Assembly: GCA_043808565.1 (NCBI GenBank)
Contig: JAZDEQ010000046.1
Span: 1-12,100, forward strand
DNA from: UBA12403 sp043808565
GTDB taxonomy: Bacteria > Patescibacteriota > Patescibacteriia > UBA9934 > GWF2-40-263
Length of the DNA: 12,100 nucleotides
Reading direction: 5' to 3'
Shown in pieces: positions 1 to 6,090 of the stretch. Positions within the stretch are counted from its first letter, which is position 1. Every line of letters starts with the position of its first letter. The translations under genes and the position numbers were made by a program. The notes beneath the pieces were generated by a model. It searched no databases, was not told where the DNA came from, and was given only the letters and a program-made list of their open reading frames with translations.

Positions 1-1
1 G

Positions 2-124
2 CTTACGGAATCGGAGTTTAAAAACCGTCGTGGAAAAACTCCGCTCGAATTATCACAGGTTCAATTACCAAAGATCTATAACTGGGTGACATTTCTTCGG
101 AAAAAATTTCCGAAAACCAACTGA
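2..124 (+). CDS. C-terminal fragment of an unrecognised protein (partial, cut by window edge)
   Basis: An open frame enters from the left edge and ends at TGA 122-124, giving 40 residues that end in FLRKKFPKTN. The piece NRRGKTPLEL resembles two unrelated things: the end of an integrase/transposase catalytic domain (the usual xTPxE motif) and an ankyrin-repeat turn (GxTPLxLA). The fragment is too short to choose. It converges with the DUF559 gene on the other strand and overlaps its last 60 bases. The conserved DUF559 core ends about where this frame stops, which fits a real gene end here. No start, promoter or domain is visible, so its reality as a gene is an inference from composition and context. 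Confidence 0.4.
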   Translation, partial: LTESEFKNRRGKTPLELSQVQLPKIYNWVTFLRKKFPKTN

Positions 125-484
125 ATCGTCTACCAGTGCCTTAATTTTAACTAAAACTTTTTCTAACTCGTTTAAAATTTCTTCATTTTTAAATCTGATA
201 ATTTTAAAGCCAAGATTTTCAAGGTGATTAGTTCTTTTTTGGTCTTCGATTTTTATTTCTTCAACATCGTGAATTCCTCCATCAATTTCAATAATCAATT
301 TTTTACTCCGACAACAAAAAACTGCTACATAGTTTTCAATCCCGTATTGTCTAACAAACTTTACTTTTAAATCTTTCCCCCGCAGATATTGCCAAAGTAT
401 TGCCTCGGCCACTGTTTGATTTTTTCTTAAAAGTTGTCTAACGGCTCTTTGTTCTGGACGATTCACCAAACATTTATTCCTCAT
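65..484 (-). CDS. DUF559 family protein, Vsr/PD-(D/E)XK-like endonuclease fold
   Basis: A 139-residue protein with the DUF559 layout: a basic helical start (RQLLRKNQTVAEAILWQYLRGK), then NYVAVFCC, then the conserved IIEIDGGIHD around residues 65-73, a later D81/R84 pair, and LGFKIIRF near residue 92. The family is related to very-short-patch-repair and restriction-type nucleases; its cellular role is mostly unknown. The usual family motif before the core is YIVDFYC, but here it is YVAVFCC, so the acidic residue expected at position 55 is Val; catalysis may be lost. The ATG at 484 is chosen because GGAGGGAG lies 11 bases upstream. A longer GTG start at 514 would sit inside the loop of a hairpin. 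The last ~20 residues are not family-like and overlap the converging frame. Confidence 0.75.
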   Translation of the reverse strand: MRNKCLVNRPEQRAVRQLLRKNQTVAEAILWQYLRGKDLKVKFVRQYGIENYVAVFCCRSKKLIIEIDGGIHDVEEIKIEDQKRTNHLENLGFKIIRFKNEEILNELEKVLVKIKALVDDSVGFRKFFPKKCHPVIDLW

Positions 485-495
485 AAAACTTGGTT

Positions 496-540
496 CTCCC
501 TCCTTCGTCGCCACGACGGGGGAGGGGTTAGGGGTGGGGG
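496..540. repeat. GC-rich hairpin plus four-tract G run after atpD
   Basis: CGTCG 506-510 and CGACG 514-518 form a short stem with loop CCA, extended outward by a pyrimidine-rich left arm (496-505) facing the G-rich right side (519-527). The plus strand has four G tracts at 518-522, 524-527, 531-534 and 536-540 with 1-3 base loops, a classic quadruplex pattern. It starts 1 base past the atpD stop and supplies the likely ribosome site of the DUF559 gene. On the transcript it is C-rich. Confidence 0.7.
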
Positions 541-541
541 A

Positions 542-1918
542 TTAAACCACTTCCTCAATCCCACCCACCATGTAAAAAGCTTGTTCTGGTTTATTGTCGT
601 GCTTACCTTCTAAAATTTCTTTGAAAGCGCGAACTGTATCAGCAAGTTTTACATATTTACCAAGTCGGCCAGTAAAAGTTTCGGCGACCGAACAAGGTTG
701 AGATAAAAACTTTTGAATTTTCCGAGCTCGGTTGACGGTGAGTTTATCTTCTTCGGACAATTCTTCCATACCAAGAATGGCAATAATGTCTTGTAAGTCT
801 CGATAGCGCTGTAAAACTTTTTGAACGTTACGGGCCACTTGGTAGTGATCTTCGCCAACAATCACAGGATCAAGAACTGTGGAAGACGAATCGAGTGGAT
901 CGACAGCTGGATAAAGAGCCAGGGCGGCCAATTCGCGAGTCAAAACTACAGTCGAATCAAGGTGACCAAAGGTGGTGGCTGGGGCTGGGTCAGTTAAGTC
1001 ATCGGCTGGCACGTAAACGGCTTGAATGGAGGTAATAGAGCCCTTTTTGGTTGAAGTAATACGTTCCTGAAGTGCGCCCATTTCAGTAGCCAAGTTTGGT
1101 TGGTAGCCCACAGCTGAAGGAATGCGACCAAGAAGTGAAGAAACTTCGGAGCCGGCTTGAGTAAAACGGAAAATGTTGTCGACGAAAAGCAAAACATCAC
1201 GACCTTCATCGTCGCGAAAATATTCGGCCAAAGTTAAACCAGAAAGTGCCACTCGAGCGCGAGCACCTGGAGGTTCATTCATTTGACCAAAGACCATGGC
1301 GGTTTTATCAATAACTCCCGAGGCTTTCATTTCATGATAAAGATCATTGCCTTCACGAGTTCGCTCGCCAACGCCGGCGAAAACTGAATAGCCGCCGTGT
1401 TCTTTAGCAATGTTGTGAATGAGTTCTTGAATAACCACTGTCTTACCAACCCCAGCCCCACCAAACAAACCAATTTTTCCGCCCTTCAAAAACGGACAAA
1501 TCAAATCAATCACTTTAATGCCAGTTTCAAAAATTTCGTACTTGGTTGACTGTTCAGTAAATTCCGGAGCCGCCCGATGAATTGGACTGCGCTTTTTGGT
1601 TTTTGGAGCTGGCATATCATCAATCGGTTCGCCAGTAACATTCAACATGCGACCAAGAGTTTCTGGACCAACCGGCATACTGATCGGGCCATCAAGAACT
1701 TCGACCTCCATACCGCGACGCAGGCCATCAGTCGAGGACATAGCGACCGCGCGCACCAAACCAGAACCAAGATGCTGAGCCACTTCGAGGATTAACGATT
1801 TATCACCCGGGCGTTTAATTTCCAGGGCCGTATAAATTTTCGGCAATTCACCCTCAAATCGAACGTCAATAACCGGTCCGATAATTTGGGCAATAGTGGA
1901 TTTTACAATAGTAGGCAT
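542..1918 (-). CDS. atpD: F1Fo ATP synthase subunit beta (catalytic)
   Basis: The catalytic F1 subunit, which makes ATP from ADP and phosphate as gamma turns. 458 residues, normal length. The N-terminal barrel starts TIVKSTIAQIIGPVIDVRF. The Walker A loop GGAGVGKT is at 153-160, the catalytic Glu is E185 in GERTREG, Walker B DVLLFVDN is at 241-248, and the C-terminal lever motif is present as EELSEED. All catalytic residues I can place are intact. The ATG at 1918 matches where the family begins; an in-frame ATG 24 codons upstream would translate the inverted repeat and is rejected. No Shine-Dalgarno sequence is visible. It is the last recognisable atp gene here: the usual next gene, atpC, is absent. 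Confidence 0.98.
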   Translation of the reverse strand: MPTIVKSTIAQIIGPVIDVRFEGELPKIYTALEIKRPGDKSLILEVAQHLGSGLVRAVAMSSTDGLRRGMEVEVLDGPISMPVGPETLGRMLNVTGEPIDDMPAPKTKKRSPIHRAAPEFTEQSTKYEIFETGIKVIDLICPFLKGGKIGLFGGAGVGKTVVIQELIHNIAKEHGGYSVFAGVGERTREGNDLYHEMKASGVIDKTAMVFGQMNEPPGARARVALSGLTLAEYFRDDEGRDVLLFVDNIFRFTQAGSEVSSLLGRIPSAVGYQPNLATEMGALQERITSTKKGSITSIQAVYVPADDLTDPAPATTFGHLDSTVVLTRELAALALYPAVDPLDSSSTVLDPVIVGEDHYQVARNVQKVLQRYRDLQDIIAILGMEELSEEDKLTVNRARKIQKFLSQPCSVAETFTGRLGKYVKLADTVRAFKEILEGKHDNKPEQAFYMVGGIEEVV

Positions 1919-1930
1919 AATTTTTACTGG

Positions 1931-2029
1931 GTTACGAATTACGAAAAGTACCGAATATACGAATTTGGAGAAACCGTAATTTTTAATCAAACCACATTCG
2001 TATATTCGTGACTTTTCGTAATTCGTAAC
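1931..2029. repeat. 34-bp inverted repeat in the atpG-atpD spacer
   Basis: The left arm 1931-1964 (starting GTTACGAATTACGAAAAGT) and right arm 1996-2029 are reverse complements over 34 bases with 2 mismatches, around a 31-base centre. The arms are built from TTCGTA/TTCGTG-like words. It nearly fills the spacer and would form a long hairpin in the mRNA just before atpD. It has no U tract, so it does not look like a terminator. Confidence 0.9.
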
Positions 2030-2035
2030 AACGCG

Positions 2036-2944
2036 TTATTCTAAAGCCGCTTTGCCACCACTGATCTCGGCAATCTCCCGAGTAATGGCGGCTTGGCGGA
2101 ATTGATTATAAGTGAAAGTTAATGAATCAATCATGTCACCAGCCGCATCTGAGGCATTACGCATGGCCAACATTCGCGCCGAGTGTTCGGAGGCAGCTGA
2201 TTCGAGCACGGCCTGATAAATCATGGTTTCAACCAAACGCGGTAGCAGACGGTTTAAAACAGCTTCGGGACTGGGTTCAAATTTGTATTCTTTTGGGGTT
2301 GAAGGGGAATAAGGGGCTGAAGGGGTTGCAGAGGAAACATTTCCAAGTTGGGAAAAATCTTCGGCTGAACCGAGCGGCAATAGTTCCAAAACAACCGGCA
2401 GTTGATTGACAGCTGAAATAAAATCTGTATAAACCAAAATCACGTGATCGTATTTTTCTTTTATAAAATCTTCAACGGCCATTTTACCAATCGGCAAAGT
2501 TTCTTCGAATTTTGGATTATTAGTGATACCAGAAAAGCTAGCGACCAATTTTAAATTTAAACGTCGGGCCGTATCAGCACCTTTACGACCAACTGCTATC
2601 ACCTCAATATTTTCTGAACCAAAATCTTTGATTAATGGCAAAACCTTTTTATTAATATTGGCATTAAAGCCGCCAGCCAAACCACGATCAGAAGTCAAAA
2701 GGATTAAAAGACTTCGCTGACTCTTTTTTTCTTTTCTGAGTAAAGGATGCAAAGAAACATCAATAACTTTACCAATCGAAGAAACCGTATCCCAAGCCAA
2801 ACGAGCAAAAGGCCGCGACATTAAAACCGAAGACACCGCCTTGCGCATTTTGCTGGCGGAAACCAATTCCATGGCTTTAGTGATCTTGCTAGTGTTTTTA
2901 ACGGACTTAATCCGACGTCGGATGGCCCGGGTGCTTAATGCCAT
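2036..2944 (-). CDS. atpG: F1Fo ATP synthase subunit gamma (central stalk)
   Basis: The rotor shaft of F1. 302 residues, a little long for the family. The N-terminal helix IRRRIKSVKNTSKITKAMELVSASK and C-terminal helix (SEHSARMLAMRNASDAAGDMI, then ITREIAEISGG) are textbook gamma and form the coiled coil inside the alpha-beta ring. The middle has TSDRGLAGGFNANI. The extra length is at residues ~193-217, between the Rossmann-like domain and the EPSPEAVLNRLLPR segment. It ends in a proline tripeptide repeat, ATP-SAP-YSP-STP, encoded by a 9-base tandem array (2295-2339). The insertion sits in an outer loop region and keeps the frame, so the protein is probably functional. The start ATG 2944 fits the family; only weak GAAGTG lies upstream. 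Confidence 0.97.
   Translation of the reverse strand: MALSTRAIRRRIKSVKNTSKITKAMELVSASKMRKAVSSVLMSRPFARLAWDTVSSIGKVIDVSLHPLLRKEKKSQRSLLILLTSDRGLAGGFNANINKKVLPLIKDFGSENIEVIAVGRKGADTARRLNLKLVASFSGITNNPKFEETLPIGKMAVEDFIKEKYDHVILVYTDFISAVNQLPVVLELLPLGSAEDFSQLGNVSSATPSAPYSPSTPKEYKFEPSPEAVLNRLLPRLVETMIYQAVLESAASEHSARMLAMRNASDAAGDMIDSLTFTYNQFRQAAITREIAEISGGKAALE
2295..2339. repeat. 9-base tandem array (five units) inside atpG
   Basis: Five contiguous 9-base units on the plus strand: GGGGTTGAA, GGGGAATAA, GGGGCTGAA, GGGGTTGCA, GAGGAAACA. Because the unit is three codons, the array is read in frame as Pro-containing tripeptides in gamma. The same unit family forms arrays in five other places in this window. 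The G tracts with 5-base loops also fit a quadruplex pattern on the template strand. Confidence 0.9.
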
Positions 2945-2956
2945 ATTTTTTCACTT

Positions 2957-3035
2957 CGTCATTGCGAGGAGTGAAACCGCTGAACGACGAAGCAATCTAA
3001 TCATTAAATTGCTTCGCGAGGCGCTCGCAATGACG
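2957..3035. repeat. Dispersed palindromic repeat, family 1, copy A (atpA-atpG spacer)
   Basis: The 79-bp element opens with CGTCATTGCGAG (2957-2968) and closes with CTCGCAATGACG (3024-3035), an exact 12-base inverted match. An inner palindrome runs from GAAGCAAT at 2989 to ATTGCTTC ending at 3015. It fills the spacer from just before the atpG start to 2 bases short of the atpA stop. From memory, very similar elements are scattered through many unrelated bacterial genomes, behaving like short non-coding mobile repeats. Confidence 0.9.
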
Positions 3036-3037
3036 GA

Positions 3038-4543
3038 TTAACTTTTAAAAACTTCCTTAAACTCCGCAATCGCTTGTTTTAAACTTTCGCTGGTAGTTTC
3101 TGATAAATCTCTTTCGGTTTTAATTGTTTCGAGCAAACCATTTTTTTCTGCTCGCATGAAAGTATGAAAACCAGCTTCCCAGGCCTGAACTTGTTCAACT
3201 GGAACTTCATCAATTAAACCATTGGTAACCGCGAAAAGAATCGTCACTTGATTTTCAAAAGGCATAGGTTGATACTGTGACTGTTTGGTAACCTCAACTG
3301 CTCGACGGCCACGTTCGATTTGCTTTTTTGTGCCTTCGTCAAGATCAGTGGCAAATTGTGCAAAAGCTTCGAGCTCGCGGAATTGAGCCAAGTCTAAACG
3401 TAATTTGCCGGCCACTTTTTTCATGGCTTTAGTTTGGGCGGCTGAACCAACCCGAGAAACTGAAATACCAATGTTTAAAGCTGGCCGAATACCGCGATAA
3501 AACATATCGGTTTCCAAAAAAATCTGGCCATCGGTAATCGAGATAACGTTGGTCGGAATATAAGCTGAAACATCGCCAGCCTGTGTCTCAATAATTGGCA
3601 AAGCGGTTAAAGAGCCACCCCCATATTTTTCATCTAAACGAGCCGCGCGCTCGAGCAAACGAGAATGCAAATAGAAAACATCGCCTGGATAAGCTTCGCG
3701 GCCTGGCGGGCGACGCAAAAGCAAAGAAATTTCCCGATAAGCCCAAGCGTGTTTTGATAAGTCATCGTAAATAACCAAAACATCTTCGCCTTTGGCCATA
3801 AAATATTCACCAATCGCACAACCAGAATATGGAGCAATAAATGACATTGGGGCTGGATCAGAAGCACCAGCAATAACGATCGTGGTATATTCCATGGCTC
3901 CAGCTTCTTCAAGCCGAGCAACAATTTTGGCAATTTTCGACTCTTTTTGACCGATAGCCACGTAAATACATTTTACGTTTTCACCTTTTTGGTTAAGAAT
4001 TGTATCAACCGCCAAAGCAGTTTTACCCACTTGACGATCACCAATAATCAGCTCGCGCTGACCACGACCAATCGGAATCATGGCATCAATACATTTAATA
4101 CCAGTATGCAGTGGCACCGTAACCGATTTACGAGTCATGACACCGGGAGCAATTTTTTCAATTGGCTGATAAACTTCGGCTTTGATTTTTCCCTTACCAT
4201 CGAGTGGATTACCCAGCGGATCAATAACTCGACCAACTACTTCATCGGAAACTGGAATGGAAAGAATACGACCAGTGGACTTAACCGTATCGCCTTCTTT
4301 AATTTCCGAAGCATCACCAAGAATAACCGCACCAACAGTTTCTTCTTCTAGGTTTAAAGCCACACCGTAAACATCACCAGGAAACAAAAGCATTTCTGAA
4401 GCCTGACATTCAGAAAGACCACTCATGCGAGCCACACCATCACCAACCGAAATAACGGTTCCGACTTTTTCTTCTTTAGCCTCAGTTTTGAAGGCTTCAA
4501 CTTGTTTTTTCAAAGCTGAAATAATGTCATTTTTTGAAGGCAT
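3038..4543 (-). CDS. atpA: F1Fo ATP synthase subunit alpha
   Basis: The non-catalytic nucleotide-binding F1 subunit. 501 residues, normal. The N-terminal helix (residues 1-20) that docks on delta is present. Walker A GDRQVGKT is at 168-175, Walker B VLVIYDD at 255-261, and the arginine finger that completes the beta active site is R364 in SVSRVG. The C-terminal helical domain is complete. The start at 4543 is supported by AAGGA (4552-4556), 8 bases upstream, the clearest ribosome site in the operon; it lies at the outer edge of a palindromic repeat. Palindromic repeats flank the gene on both sides. Confidence 0.98.
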   Translation of the reverse strand: MPSKNDIISALKKQVEAFKTEAKEEKVGTVISVGDGVARMSGLSECQASEMLLFPGDVYGVALNLEEETVGAVILGDASEIKEGDTVKSTGRILSIPVSDEVVGRVIDPLGNPLDGKGKIKAEVYQPIEKIAPGVMTRKSVTVPLHTGIKCIDAMIPIGRGQRELIIGDRQVGKTALAVDTILNQKGENVKCIYVAIGQKESKIAKIVARLEEAGAMEYTTIVIAGASDPAPMSFIAPYSGCAIGEYFMAKGEDVLVIYDDLSKHAWAYREISLLLRRPPGREAYPGDVFYLHSRLLERAARLDEKYGGGSLTALPIIETQAGDVSAYIPTNVISITDGQIFLETDMFYRGIRPALNIGISVSRVGSAAQTKAMKKVAGKLRLDLAQFRELEAFAQFATDLDEGTKKQIERGRRAVEVTKQSQYQPMPFENQVTILFAVTNGLIDEVPVEQVQAWEAGFHTFMRAEKNGLLETIKTERDLSETTSESLKQAIAEFKEVFKS

Positions 4544-4551
4544 ACGTGGTA

Positions 4552-4556
4552 TCCTT
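4552..4556 (-). promoter_or_regulatory. Ribosome binding site of atpA
   Basis: Read on the minus strand this is AAGGA, 8 bases before the atpA ATG. It is notable because most other atp genes here have only A/T-rich sequence before the start. It touches the end of palindromic repeat copy B (4557), so folding of that repeat in the mRNA could affect access to it (inference). Confidence 0.6.
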
Positions 4557-4664
4557 CGTCATTGCGAGGAACGAAGCCGCTGAGTGACGAAGCAATCTAA
4601 TCATTAGATTGCTTCCACCTTCGCTGGGCTTCGGTGGACTGGTCGCGAGGCGCTCGCAATGACG
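4557..4664. repeat. Dispersed palindromic repeat, family 1, copy B, with nested insertion (atpH-atpA spacer)
   Basis: Same ends as copy A: CGTCATTGCGAG at 4557 and CTCGCAATGACG ending at 4664. Length 108 bp, because ~29 bases (4615-4643) interrupt the point where copy A reads GCTTC directly into GCGAGG. The interrupting piece is a small hairpin, CCACC (4615-4619) pairing with GGTGG (4633-4637). The inner palindrome around 4589-4615 is better conserved than in copy A. Confidence 0.9.
4615..4642. repeat. Family 2 small hairpin repeat, copy nested in family 1
   Basis: A 28-base piece, CCACC-TTCGC...CTTCG-GTGG-ACT. It matches 7316-7343 inside the atpI-like gene at 22 of 28 positions. The third base differs (A here, C there) and its pairing partner changes with it (T here, G there), so the stem is kept in both copies. 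Confidence 0.65.
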
Positions 4665-4675
4665 GAGTGTTTAAA

Positions 4676-5062
4676 TTATTTAATCAAAACTTGTTTCAAA
4701 TTATTTAAAGCGCCGAGAACTGATCCATCGATAATTCTATCATCAACTCGAATGATGGCGCCGCCGATTAATTCCGAATCTACCTTTTCAGTAATTTCCG
4801 CACCTTGAGCAATTTTTTCTAAAGCCTTCCGTGATTTTTCTGATAAAGGATGAGCTGAATTAATAACCACATTAGCTACGCCATATTTTTTTCGCCAAAC
4901 CAAATCAATACTTCGAACAATTTCCCGCCAATAAGCTAATAAACGATTTTCCGCCAGATAAGTCACAAACTGGGTCATGGTTTTTTCCACTTCCTTTTCA
5001 GTTTGACCCTCAGTGGCTTCAACTAAAGCTTGGGCAAATTTTTTAGCATTGATTTTTTTCAT
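4676..5062 (-). CDS. atpH: F1Fo ATP synthase subunit delta, unusually short
   Basis: The delta subunit caps F1 and holds the b stator. Only 128 residues, against about 175-180 usually. The first helix (AKKFAQALVEAT) matches the family start, and FVTYLAENRLL matches the fifth helix of the N-terminal domain; by eye about 45 residues between them (helices 2-4) are missing. The C-terminal part is normal: VDSELIGGAIIRVDDRIIDGSVLGALNNL is the family signature. The frame is open throughout, so this is a compact form and not a frameshift. No upstream in-frame start is needed. No Shine-Dalgarno sequence is seen. It lies between atpF and atpA as usual. Confidence 0.9.
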   Translation of the reverse strand: MKKINAKKFAQALVEATEGQTEKEVEKTMTQFVTYLAENRLLAYWREIVRSIDLVWRKKYGVANVVINSAHPLSEKSRKALEKIAQGAEITEKVDSELIGGAIIRVDDRIIDGSVLGALNNLKQVLIK

Positions 5063-5070
5063 AGGAATAA

Positions 5071-5163
5071 AAGTCGTGAAGTCGTGGAGTTATGAAGTCG
5101 TGGAGTTATGGAAAAATTTTTAAAAAATAATTCCAATACTCCAAGACTCTGCGACTCCATCAC
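5071..5163. repeat. Tandem and inverted repeat in the atpF-atpH spacer
   Basis: GAAGTCGTGGAGTTAT occurs twice back to back (5078-5093 and 5094-5109), preceded by a partial unit at 5071-5077. The far side of the spacer (5132-5163) carries an imperfect reverse-complement version (ATACTCCAAGACTCTGCGACTCC). The whole spacer can fold as one imperfect hairpin ahead of atpH. Confidence 0.8.
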
Positions 5164-5708
5164 TACAACAACTTCCCCACTGCCTCTTCAGCAATTTTTT
5201 TTGATTCTTTTTCTGAGACGCCTTCTTTCAAAACTTGTCGCGCGGTTTCAATGGCTAATTCGGCAATTTCTTTTTTCATATCTCGCAACATAGTTTCTTT
5301 ATCTTTTACCAACTTTTCGCGACCAGATTTAACAACCTTTTCGACTTCGGTTTTGGCTTGAACTAAAATATCATTTTTCCGCGCCTCGGCAGTATTTTGA
5401 GCTTCTTCGACACGATGACTAGCCTCGATTTTAGCAGCGGAAATTATTTCTTTTCTTTCGCTTTCTAATTTAGAAACTCGTTCTTCAATTTCCTTGGCTT
5501 GTTGAACGCTCTTTTCAATTGTTTGCGCTCGTTTGTCTAACATTTTAACAATCGGCCCATAAATCCATTTCCAAAAAATAAATAGAACAATTAGAAAATG
5601 GACTAATTGAGCGATGAAAACTTGTAAATTGATGCCCAGGGCAGCAATCCCGCCAGTTTCTTCAACGACTTGAGCTGCTTCTTGGACGGCTTGAACTTCG
5701 GATGACAT
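5163..5708 (-). CDS. atpF: F1Fo ATP synthase subunit b (peripheral stalk)
   Basis: The stator stalk that holds F1 still against the rotor. 181 residues. Residues 1-24 are a short polar lead, residues ~28-50 (LQVFIAQLVHFLIVLFIFWKW) form the single membrane span, and YGPIVKMLDKRAQTIEKSVQQA starts the long charged, Ala/Lys/Glu-rich coiled coil that fills the rest. This is one b gene, not a b/b' pair. It ends in the LKEGVSEKESKKIAEEAVGKLL segment that should reach delta. Start ATG 5708 is preceded only by A/T-rich sequence. It is in the standard place after atpE. Confidence 0.96.
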   Translation of the reverse strand: MSSEVQAVQEAAQVVEETGGIAALGINLQVFIAQLVHFLIVLFIFWKWIYGPIVKMLDKRAQTIEKSVQQAKEIEERVSKLESERKEIISAAKIEASHRVEEAQNTAEARKNDILVQAKTEVEKVVKSGREKLVKDKETMLRDMKKEIAELAIETARQVLKEGVSEKESKKIAEEAVGKLL

Positions 5709-5712
5709 AAAA

Positions 5713-5804
5713 GTAAAAACGTAAAAATCGTAAAAACGTAAATTGTTGATCGAATTAAATAATCAACAGATTCCGAGCAATCATTATTAGTAATTGATTG
5801 CTCG
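5713..5804. repeat. Direct repeats and two hairpins in the atpE-atpF spacer
   Basis: GTAAAAACGTAAA occurs at 5713-5725 and 5730-5742. A 7-bp hairpin, TGTTGAT (5744-5750) with ATCAACA (5762-5768), follows. A perfect 10-bp stem, CGAGCAATCA (5774-5783) with TGATTGCTCG (5795-5804), comes 11 bases past the atpE stop. Its core resembles the inner palindrome of the family 1 repeats and may be a decayed relative. Confidence 0.75.
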
Positions 5805-5815
5805 TGATTTGATGA

Positions 5816-6046
5816 CTACAAAACAAATTGAATAATTAAAGCCACGACCAAAGCGTAAATAGCGATGGCTTCAGCAAAAGCCATGCCAAGGAGCATTGGC
5901 ACCAAAAGTTTACCGCTAGCTTCCGGATTGCGACCAATGCCTTCCATGGCTTTGGAACCAATAAGACCGATAGCCAAAGCCGGACCAATACCACCAACGG
6001 CAATGGCTAGAGCTGAGGCCAGAAGTTTGAGCATTTCTGCGTCCAT
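5816..6046 (-). CDS. atpE: F1Fo ATP synthase subunit c (rotor ring, proton type)
   Basis: A 76-residue hairpin of two membrane helices that assembles into the Fo ring. The polar loop is RNPE (39-42), which contacts gamma and epsilon. The ion-carrying carboxylate is E59 in AFAEAIAIY. The sodium-binding set (Gln in helix 1, then Ser/Thr after the Glu) is absent: the helix 1 position six before K32 is Ile and the Glu is followed by Ala-Ile. The EAxxIYxLVVAL pattern resembles the chloroplast and cyanobacterial proton rings. Coupling to protons is therefore the likely reading. The glycine-rich first helix (AVGGIGPALAIGLIG) is normal. Upstream sequence is A/T-rich with no Shine-Dalgarno sequence. 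Confidence 0.97.
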   Translation of the reverse strand: MDAEMLKLLASALAIAVGGIGPALAIGLIGSKAMEGIGRNPEASGKLLVPMLLGMAFAEAIAIYALVVALIIQFVL

Positions 6047-6090
6047 ATATTTTTTAGTTAATTTTTTATTAATTATTATTTTCTATAATT

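Noticed and set aside
485..514. GTG start adding 10 residues to the DUF559 protein
   Set aside because: It lies in a hairpin loop and uses the likely ribosome-site sequence as codons; the internal ATG at 484 has that site at a usable distance.
1919..1990. Upstream ATG adding 24 residues to atpD
   Set aside because: The added residues are encoded by the 34-bp inverted repeat and match nothing in beta subunits; the family begins at the ATG at 1918.
2945..3037. Family 1 repeats as intrinsic terminators
   Set aside because: They have no U tract on the transcribed strand, and termination here would cut the essential operon; pausing or mRNA processing is still possible.
3947..4351. 134-residue plus-strand frame inside atpA (also 6582-6953 inside atpB and others)
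   Set aside because: Each lies antisense to a strongly conserved gene and has no family-like motif or own start signals; they are shadows.
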